Below are positions 1-6,800 of a DNA stretch of 7,553 nucleotides, in pieces. The notes below the pieces were generated by a model. That model had not been told where the DNA came from and did no database searches. It saw only the letters and a program-made list of their open reading frames with translations. Origin of the DNA: Methanosphaera sp. (lineage in GTDB: Archaea > Methanobacteriota > Methanobacteria > Methanobacteriales > Methanobacteriaceae); NCBI GenBank assembly GCA_017430835.1, contig JAFRMD010000069.1:1-7553 (forward strand). Direction: 5' to 3'. Both the position numbers and the translations under genes were made by a program. The number at the start of each line of letters is the position of its first letter. The stretch's first letter is position 1.

Positions 1-81
1 AATTATCAATAGAATTAAGTAAATTTAAAGTAAAAATAGGTTACAATATAAAAAATAAAGGATAATGATGGGATAAAAATT

Positions 82-140
82 TTAACTTGACTGCCTTGAA
101 AAAACAGTCTCACAAAATGAACGTTAACTTGACAGCATTG
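82..140. repeat. Pair of 17-base direct repeats
   Basis: TTAACTTGACTGCCTTG (82-98) and TTAACTTGACAGCATTG (124-140) differ at 2 of 17 positions and lie 42 bases apart. With only two copies this is not a CRISPR. A regulator-binding pair or remnant of a duplicated end is possible; no gene is close enough within the window to decide. Confidence 0.5.
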
Positions 141-217
141 TTAAAAGTTTAGTAAAAATAACAATTTATCACAAATTTAATAGACTTACAATAGAAAGAA
201 AAACAAAAAGAAATGCA

Positions 218-258
218 AATTCTCTTTTAATGCTATAAGAGCATTTTAAACAGAGATT
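218..258 (-). terminator. 41-base imperfect stem-loop with T-rich flank
   Basis: The left arm (218-234) pairs with the right arm (240-258) in blocks AA/TT, TCTCT/AGAGA, TTT/AAA and AATGCT/AGCATT, about 16 pairs with three small bulges and a 5-base loop. On the minus strand the stem is followed by a T-rich stretch with two T5 runs (217 down to about 190), as in a terminator for leftward transcription. No leftward gene directly above it is supported, so it might instead be a small-RNA or mobile-element remnant. Confidence 0.35.
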
Positions 259-887
259 CACCTGAAAAAAATTTAAAAAAAAGAACACAGACCAAACTTT
301 TAAAACCCAAAGTTTACAGCATTGTATTCTAATTATGTATTTGAAAATGCTTTTTGTTTTATGAAGATGTTATTCACATGTTAAAGTCAGCATATCCTCA
401 GTAGTTCAAGTTTGTTAAAATATTACCTTCTCAACGACAACGTGCATTGGATTTTTTAAATCCTTCACTTAGTAAAGTCTTAGATTTTCTACAGAAACCC
501 TCAATAACGTACTAATGGACTTACTGGCTTATATGGTAATTTTTTGTCAATATGATATAACTTAGACTTTCCCATTTCACCAACAGATATGTATTTTGTA
601 ATCTATAGATGTCCTTTATTTTTTCGTTTAACCAGTCTGTAAATATAGTAATTCCTTTAATCATCCTAACGTACCGGCTTTATTTATCATTAGTCTTATT
701 AGTTTTTTTCTCAACATTCCATGGATGTTAGAAGTAATTAGGTTTACATATCATGTAACTCCTTACTGTTACTAGTAATGCAGTTTCAAGGGAGAATAAC
801 CTATTCAACAAGATTAAATGTATTTTAAACTAATATGCAATACGGACATACACCGAAAACAATAGTTTAAGTTGAGAACAAATTAAA

Positions 888-904
888 GACAAGTTAACCT
901 TGTC
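888..904 (-). terminator. Terminator-like hairpin below the downstream surface-protein gene
   Basis: GACAAG (888-893) pairs perfectly with CTTGTC (899-904) around a 5-base loop. On the minus strand the stem is followed by TTTAATTTGTT. It lies about 30 bases past the stop codon at 935, the expected place for transcript ends of this gene. The stem is short, so the call is moderate. Confidence 0.45.
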
Positions 905-917
905 GCACAAAAATTAA

Positions 918-927
918 GGGGGGGGGG
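918..927. repeat. Uninterrupted G10/C10 homopolymer tract
   Basis: Ten consecutive G on the plus strand (C on the coding strand) lie seven bases beyond the stop codon of the 947-residue gene, before its terminator-like hairpin. It stands out sharply in AT-rich surroundings and would place C10 in the 3' untranslated part of the mRNA. It does not interrupt any reading frame I can support. Confidence 0.95.
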
Positions 928-934
928 TGAATGT

Positions 935-3778
935 TTAAACTTTCAAAGTGCATGTATACTTAGCAGCATTGAAAGCCTTAGTGCTTGCACTTGTAATAAT
1001 TATTTTATGATTGCCATTTTTAAGAGCTTTTTTAAATGATAAGCTTATTTTACCATTCTTTATTACCTTGTTTTTAAGCACTGCTTTTCCATCTACTTTT
1101 ACTGTTACCTTGACATTTTTGTTTAATAGTTTCTTGGTTGCATCCTTGATTGTTGCTTTGATTGTGGTTTTCTTGTTTTTGTATGTTATACTGGTTTTTT
1201 TGATTGTTGGCGTGGTCTTAGTCACTTTAAACTGTGTATTTGCAGTTGCCTTATTGTATTTATCAGATGAATAACTGGTCGATACTTTGATTGTCTGTGC
1301 ATCACTTCCTCTTGGTACTGTGTATGTTACTTTAGTTACACCATTTTTGACATTGGCTTTCACTGTTTTTGATCCTATTTTTATGTTGAGTGTTGCACTT
1401 GTTACTGCTTTGCTGGTTTTTTTGTCTGTCATTTTGATGTTTAGTGTTACTTTTTGTCCTGCTTTGAGTGTTTTCTTGTCGGGTGTGATTGTGATTGTAA
1501 TGTTTGATTTAGTCTCTTTTGTTCTATTTTGGTTATTGTTGGTGTTGTTTTGTTTTTTGATTTGGTTAGTTGTGTCTTTTATTTCCTGTTGTAGTTGATT
1601 TACTGTGTTGTTTAGTGCTTGTGTTTGCTGTTGTTTTTGTGTTATTTCTGTTTGTTTTTGTGTTATGCTAGTGTTTTTGTTATTGATTTGTTGTTCTTGT
1701 TCTTGTATTGTTTCTTCTTGTTCTTGTATTGTGTCTGTTAATTGGTTTATTATTGAATCTTTGTCAGTAACATTAATTAGTGTAGTCATGGAACAACCCA
1801 AGAATTCTTCATTCTGATTATACGTTGCTGTTATCTCTACCGTTCCAGTACTTGTTGGTGTGTAGTTGTATGTGTACATTCCGTATTCATCAGTAACTAC
1901 TGGTATCTCTTCACCATTGATATTCAACGTGAATGGGGTGTCTACCATGGCGTTGTTATTGTCTTCCTTAAGCACAACCAATAATGGAATATTATCTTTT
2001 ATGTCTGCATTTTGTTGTGTTATTAGTTGTATTTGACTTACTCTGAAATATGTGTTGTCTGAAATAATGTTATTTCCAGTTGGATTTACGCTGTCGTCAC
2101 CTTTATGATTTCGAGCATTTAATTTATTATATCGTATAATATTATTATTGGATTTATCAAAATCAATAGCATAATCATGATTTTTTGTTATGATTGTATT
2201 ATTTTCTATTAATAAGTCAGCTGTTTGAAGTCCATATATTCCCGTGCAATTTTCTGTAATGATTGTGTTATTATTCATTACAATACCGCCACCACTATTT
2301 CTTCCATTCCATAAACCACAACCATGACTAGCAAAGTAATCAGCAGTTCCTTCAGTACGATTATGTTCAGCATTAATTATTATATCATTATTGCTCATGC
2401 TAATATTTCCTCCACATACGGCCATCCCCATAGGAGCTCTTCCAGTAATATTTATATAATTTCCTGAAAGGGTGGTGTTACATGTACCATATATTTCCAT
2501 ACCGTAAATTTGACCTGCTGAACCAATAAGGGTATTGTTTATAAATGAATTATTCATAGGATGACCACCACTAGGAATAAAAGTACCTCCATAATACTCA
2601 TAATCTAGCATTTGCATAACGTATGCTACAGCAGGATTACCCGCTGGAGAACTTCCATAACTGGCAGTTACATTAACATAATTGTTCTTGAAAATGTTAT
2701 TATTAAACCTTAGCTTTTCACAAGTAATACCATTAGCATATGAATGTGCTGTTACTGTAATATTGTTGTCACTTACAAATGAATCTATACATCTAGAATC
2801 AAATGCATATGCATAACCTTCTACTTTTGTCAATGAAATATTATTACTTACAACTGTTATATTTCTTCCCTTAGTATATAAAGCATATAATGAAGAATAT
2901 GTTCCACCAAGACCGTTAGATACTATATCAAGGGTATTGTTTCTAAATATCGAATTATCCCCAGTTATACTTACACCCATAGCATCAGGTATGGCTTTAC
3001 CACCCCAATTGATACCCGTTTCATCTAATTTAGCACGTATGTTACAATTTTCAATTAAAGCTTTACATTGAACATCTACTGCATTGCTTTTATCTATACC
3101 ATCTTTTAAAACGTTTATACTCACATTATTTAAAACATAACTTCCATTACCAGTTAATGAAAAGAATGAGTTTTCCTGATAATCATTATCATAAGTAACA
3201 TTGAAATTTTGAACTGTACAAGTTTTAAACTTATTTTCAAGTGACAAACCAATATTATTTATTGGTGGTAAACCTTTTGCATCCACTGTTAATGTACGAT
3301 TTTCATAGTTCTTATTATTTCCTTCAATTGCTAAACAATCAACATTATCTGGTATATATTGAAGGTTTATTGTTAAATTATTTTCTGAGGAACTTATCCC
3401 CTTACCCAAATAAACAGTACTTTGCTGTACTCTAAAATATTTACTAAAATTATCTGGAGTAATATCAACTTCTTCAATATTAGTGTCAGTTTTTTTATTT
3501 TTTTTATTTGATGTCTTATTGATTAAAATATTTTTTGAAGTAATATTTTTAACATTTTTCCTTATCTTATTAGCCATCTTCTGATATTTTCTTTCCATGT
3601 TAATTTTATTATCAGCAAGTTTATAATCTTTTACTAGATTCTTATGTTCAACTTTTTTTATATCTTTATGCAAGGTTTTTGTAATGCTTGAATCATTTGT
3701 ATTAGTTGCTGTTGCTATTGACATAAAAGCAAATAACAAAATTATAAATAAAAGAAATATTTTATTATACTTGGTCAT
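935..3778 (-). CDS. Secreted adhesin-like surface protein with one beta-helix region, coiled coil and Ig-like repeats
   Basis: Paralogue of the upstream gene, 947 residues from the preferred start. The signal peptide (1-24) ends in an A-T-A cleavage motif. A Lys/Asn-rich linker (26-103) leads to an NFxxYF motif (110-115), a beta-helix (about 130-575) rich in Asn turns, an Ig-like domain (580-671), a Gln-rich coiled coil (about 675-742), a polar linker, and two basic Ig-like domains (759-852, 856-947). The motif YFRVxQ occurs on both sides of the helix (114-119 and 577-582). I count about 29 N-x-S/T sequons. The beta-helix aligns by eye with the second helix of the neighbour (shared LIE-[ND]-CNI, GDNxxxRNN and IRYN motifs), so this protein lacks the neighbour's first helix. 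An in-frame ATG at 3793 adds MGVFN, but the better Shine-Dalgarno lies between the two ATGs, so 3778 is preferred. Likely exported and surface-exposed; the ligand and attachment are unknown. Confidence 0.88.
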   Translation of the reverse strand: MTKYNKIFLLFIILLFAFMSIATATNTNDSSITKTLHKDIKKVEHKNLVKDYKLADNKINMERKYQKMANKIRKNVKNITSKNILINKTSNKKNKKTDTNIEEVDITPDNFSKYFRVQQSTVYLGKGISSSENNLTINLQYIPDNVDCLAIEGNNKNYENRTLTVDAKGLPPINNIGLSLENKFKTCTVQNFNVTYDNDYQENSFFSLTGNGSYVLNNVSINVLKDGIDKSNAVDVQCKALIENCNIRAKLDETGINWGGKAIPDAMGVSITGDNSIFRNNTLDIVSNGLGGTYSSLYALYTKGRNITVVSNNISLTKVEGYAYAFDSRCIDSFVSDNNITVTAHSYANGITCEKLRFNNNIFKNNYVNVTASYGSSPAGNPAVAYVMQMLDYEYYGGTFIPSGGHPMNNSFINNTLIGSAGQIYGMEIYGTCNTTLSGNYINITGRAPMGMAVCGGNISMSNNDIIINAEHNRTEGTADYFASHGCGLWNGRNSGGGIVMNNNTIITENCTGIYGLQTADLLIENNTIITKNHDYAIDFDKSNNNIIRYNKLNARNHKGDDSVNPTGNNIISDNTYFRVSQIQLITQQNADIKDNIPLLVVLKEDNNNAMVDTPFTLNINGEEIPVVTDEYGMYTYNYTPTSTGTVEITATYNQNEEFLGCSMTTLINVTDKDSIINQLTDTIQEQEETIQEQEQQINNKNTSITQKQTEITQKQQQTQALNNTVNQLQQEIKDTTNQIKKQNNTNNNQNRTKETKSNITITITPDKKTLKAGQKVTLNIKMTDKKTSKAVTSATLNIKIGSKTVKANVKNGVTKVTYTVPRGSDAQTIKVSTSYSSDKYNKATANTQFKVTKTTPTIKKTSITYKNKKTTIKATIKDATKKLLNKNVKVTVKVDGKAVLKNKVIKNGKISLSFKKALKNGNHKIIITSASTKAFNAAKYTCTLKV
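1146..1185 (-). repeat. Near-identical DNA shared with the neighbouring paralogue, copy 1
   Basis: This 40-base stretch in the last Ig-like domain matches 4059-4098 at 37 of 40 positions by direct comparison. It encodes the common YKNKKxTIKATIK segment and marks the two genes as recent or recombining paralogues. Confidence 0.8.
1631..1666 (-). repeat. Second 21-bp tandem duplication in the coiled-coil region
   Basis: An identical 15-base block occurs at 1631-1645 and 1652-1666, again with a 21-bp period. It encodes ITQKQTE followed by ITQKQQQ, residues 705-718. It is independent in sequence from the neighbouring duplication but has the same seven-residue period. Confidence 0.8.
1694..1732 (-). 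repeat. 21-bp tandem duplication encoding one extra coiled-coil heptad
   Basis: An identical 18-base block occurs at 1694-1711 and 1715-1732, giving a 21-bp period. It encodes TIQEQEE followed by TIQEQEQ, residues 683-696 of the 947-residue protein. The period equals one coiled-coil heptad, so the frame and the register are kept. Confidence 0.85.
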
Positions 3779-3784
3779 GTTAAA

Positions 3785-3791
3785 CACTCCC
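3785..3791 (-). promoter_or_regulatory. Ribosome binding site that decides the start of the downstream gene
   Basis: GGGAGTG on the minus strand ends six bases before the ATG at 3778, matching the spacing of the neighbour's GGAGG. It overlaps the ATG at 3793, whose own upstream sequence offers only a weak AAGAG. The shorter protein starting MTKYNK also has the more typical signal-peptide start. Confidence 0.7.
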
Positions 3792-3802
3792 ATATAATAC
3801 TC

Positions 3803-3810
3803 TTATAAAA
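3803..3810 (-). promoter_or_regulatory. TATA-like box upstream of the downstream surface-protein gene
   Basis: TTTTATAA on the minus strand resembles an archaeal TATA box and overlaps the T8 of the proposed terminator. Its centre is about 28 bases from the ATG at 3778, which would start the transcript nearly at the start codon and leave the Shine-Dalgarno out. No purine-rich BRE precedes it. It may be chance in this AT-rich gap. Confidence 0.25.
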
Positions 3811-3841
3811 AAAAGAATTTGGAGAAGAAAATACTTCTTCT
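3807..3841 (-). terminator. Hairpin plus T8 run between the two surface-protein genes
   Basis: A perfect 7-bp stem (AGAAGAA with TTCTTCT, 3823-3829 and 3835-3841, 5-base loop) starts 10 bases after the stop of the upstream gene. On the minus strand it is followed eight bases later by T8 (3814-3807). Archaeal termination depends mainly on T-rich tracts, so the T8 may matter more than the stem. Read-through into the next gene remains possible. Confidence 0.45.
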
Positions 3842-3850
3842 ACAATAATT

Positions 3851-6800
3851 TTATGCTTTTAGAGTTTTTGTGATTTTTGCTTCTTTGTATATGCTAGTTG
3901 TTTTGCTGATTATTTGTACTTTGTGTGAACCTTTCTTAAGAGCTTTTTTGAGTGTGAGTGTGATTTTTCCTTTTTTACTGGTTTTTTTAGCTGTTAATGT
4001 TTTACCATCAACTTTTATTGTAAGTTTAGTGTTTTGTGTTAAAGCTTTTTTACCGGCTTTGATTGTGGCCTTGATTGTGATTTTCTTGTTTTTGTATGAT
4101 AGTTTTGTTACTGTTATTTTGGTTTTTTCTTTGGCTTTTACTGTAAGCGTGCTTGTCTTGGTTGCTTTTGCATATTTTTTGGTTGCTTTGAAAGTTGCTG
4201 TAACTTTATTCTTACCAGTTTTAGTGACTTTAACTGTTTTAGTTGCTACACCTTTGTTGTTGGTTTTTACTGTGTAAGTTTTACTGCCTACTTTAAGTGT
4301 TATTTTTTGACTTGCTACTGCTTTACCATTTGCATCTTTGAGTGTTGCCGTGATTTTTGTTTTACTTCCCGTGTATATTGTTGTTGGATTAAGTTTAATT
4401 GTAACACTTGTTTTTGTTGGAGTGGTAGTGGTATTTGTATTTGATGTGTCGTTGTTTGAGCTGGTACCATTGGTATTTGTATTGTTGTTGTTTGCTAATT
4501 GTTCTTGTGCTTGTGTTAAGTCTTCTTCTAACTGTGAAACTGTATTATTTAATGCTTGAGCTGTGTTTTCAAGTGATTCAATCTGAGTATCCTGTTCATC
4601 AAGAATATTATTTAATTTATCAATCTCTTCTTCCTGACTAGCAATTGTTTGATTTTGTTCTTGAACTGTTTTGTTTAAATCTGCTATAATAGCATCTTTG
4701 TCTTCACCTACAGTTATTTCTATTGTTTCAGTACTTTCATTGAATATTTTGTTTCCTTCACATTTAATTGTTACTGTTAAAGCTCCAGGAGTAGTTGAAG
4801 TTAAATTATAAACAACCATACCAGAATCATCAGTATTGACGGTTTCTGCTGGGTTATCTCCTACTATTACTAAAATATCTTGACCTGCAATAAGTTTTCC
4901 AGTCTCCTTATCCTTAAGAATTATAGTTATAGGGACTGATTCATTATAGTTTGCTACACTAGGAGAAATAACTTTCAACTCAGTATTAGTAAATTGATTA
5001 TACATGATAACATTGTCTCCAGTATTATTAATTGTTAAATCACCTTGAACATTATCAGCATTAGTTAAAAGGTTATATCTAATAGTATTACCGGATTTAG
5101 GTATGTCCATAACAGTATCATCATGAGTTGCAAGGATTGTATTGTATTCTAGTATACTATTTGTAGAGTTAATATACATTGATCTGACATAATTTACAGA
5201 TAATGTGTTATTAACAAAGGTAAAGTTTTCACCATCAGCAAATACTGCATAATCATACGCATTAGCAGAAATACCATCATCTTTATCTACTGAAGTAACA
5301 AGAATTTCATTGTTTCTTAAAGTTACATTATCTCCCTCAATGAAAAAACCATTTAAACGAATTGGTTGCTCAGAAAGTCTTTCATCAGGTCTAGCAATTG
5401 CTAAATCTATGTTACAATCTTCTATTAAGACATTATTACCATAATGAGGAACAATTCCACTTGAAGAAAGACCTGTATATTTCTCTCTATTTCCTATGGA
5501 AATTAAAGGTATATTTTCACAACCATCAGGGATGCTAATTTTAATAGAACAATTCCTTAAAATAACATTATCTGTAATTTTTAAATATTTGTAGTCATTA
5601 TCTGGATTTATTTCTACTAATATAAAGTTAAAATTTTCATAAGTAATTGACTTGTATGCATCATCACCTAAAGTTACTGTTCCTAAATTGTAAGTTATAT
5701 TTGTTGCTATAAATTTTAAATCAATGGATTTATAATCAACATTTTCATCAGTAAATCTTACTGTTCTGAATCCACCTTCAAAACTAGAGCCGTCAATGTA
5801 ATTAAATTTTTTTAAATCAATTACTATATTCTTAATATCCACACCTAACTGGGTAACAGGAATAGGTATACTTCTATGATATACACCTCCTTCCATATGT
5901 TGACATAATTCTGGTTTATCAATGTGTAAAACTAACGTTCCATTCTTATACACAGTATATACTAATTCTACATTATTATATGTTGTAGTGTAATTTTGTC
6001 CTTCATCAGCTTCAGATTCTTCTGTTTTAATATTTTTAGTAGTTATACGTGTAGGTAAGTTGTTGTTAGGATTAGTATTTTGTTGACAACAAGGACAACT
6101 ACCGTTACAATTTACTAAATTACTTAATCCATCATAAAATGTAATTGTATTTCCTGTACAATTATAAGTAGGTTTAGTGCCAGATTTCATACTTAAAGTA
6201 CCAATAGTACTATTTTTTATACAAGTATTCTTTTTATTTTTTGCAATTGTTACTGTTTGACCTGTTGCAATATTTGAATGGAAATGAATATCATTATGCA
6301 AAGTTACATTAGCAAGGAATGTATTATTTGTCACATTTGAATTTCCTACTATTGTACTTGTACCATTAATCCAGTTATTTTCGACTATACTATAGTTTCC
6401 TGTGGAAAATTTACCAGTAATATTATTATTAATGTATTTATGTCCAAAGTATGATATGTTATGAGTATCTCCCGGTTCATATTGAATTTCATAACTTTCA
6501 GACCATGTAGTTGTCACGGAATAATTTTTATTATTTGAAATGTTATTGTTTTCTATTGTGTGATTTGCTCCAGTGATTGTTAATGCATAACACACACCAC
6601 CAACATCAGTAGCATTTATTACATTATTTGATATTACAATACCGCTACTATTGTTAATTCCATTTGCATTATTTGGATTTCCATTATATTTATTAATGTA
6701 TACTAAATTTCCAACATTACCTGTACCAAATACAGTATTGTTGTCAATTGTACAATTTTTACCATATGTAATTACCAATGAACTGCATCCTGTATTATTT

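Larger units (their letters stand above)
1..917. other. Long stretch with no supportable gene
   Basis: All six frames are broken by frequent stops. The longest open stretches, about 35 to 54 codons, are of the length expected by chance at this AT content and lack Shine-Dalgarno sites. No tRNA or rRNA pattern is visible. What it holds is listed separately: the direct-repeat pair, the 41-base stem-loop and the terminator-like hairpin. It may be a decayed gene or element, but I cannot name one securely. Confidence 0.6.

Noticed and set aside
82..140. CRISPR array
   Set aside because: Only two imperfect 17-base copies are present, with no further spacing pattern and no cas gene in the window.
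521..664. Minus-strand 47-codon open frame starting MIKGITIF
   Set aside because: No Shine-Dalgarno precedes it. An open run of this length is expected about once by chance in a 0.9-kb region of this composition, and no known family was recognised.
711..728. Palindrome around TCCATGGA with partly matching flanks
   Set aside because: The perfect core is eight bases and needs a bulge to extend. It has no T-rich flank or gene context.
124..897. TTAACTTG at 124 and its inverted copy near 890 as ends of an insertion sequence
   Set aside because: Only about nine bases match, which is expected by chance here. The right copy is better explained as part of the terminator-like hairpin at 888-904, and no transposase is intact between them.
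3870..4277. Plus-strand open frame of 135 codons opposite the Lys-rich Ig-like domains, and similar ones at 1011-1274, 1287-1598 and 7293-7529
   Set aside because: They lie antisense to convincing coding sequence. Their hydrophobic Val/Leu/Phe-rich translation is the mirror of Lys/Thr/Asn codons, and none adds independent evidence.
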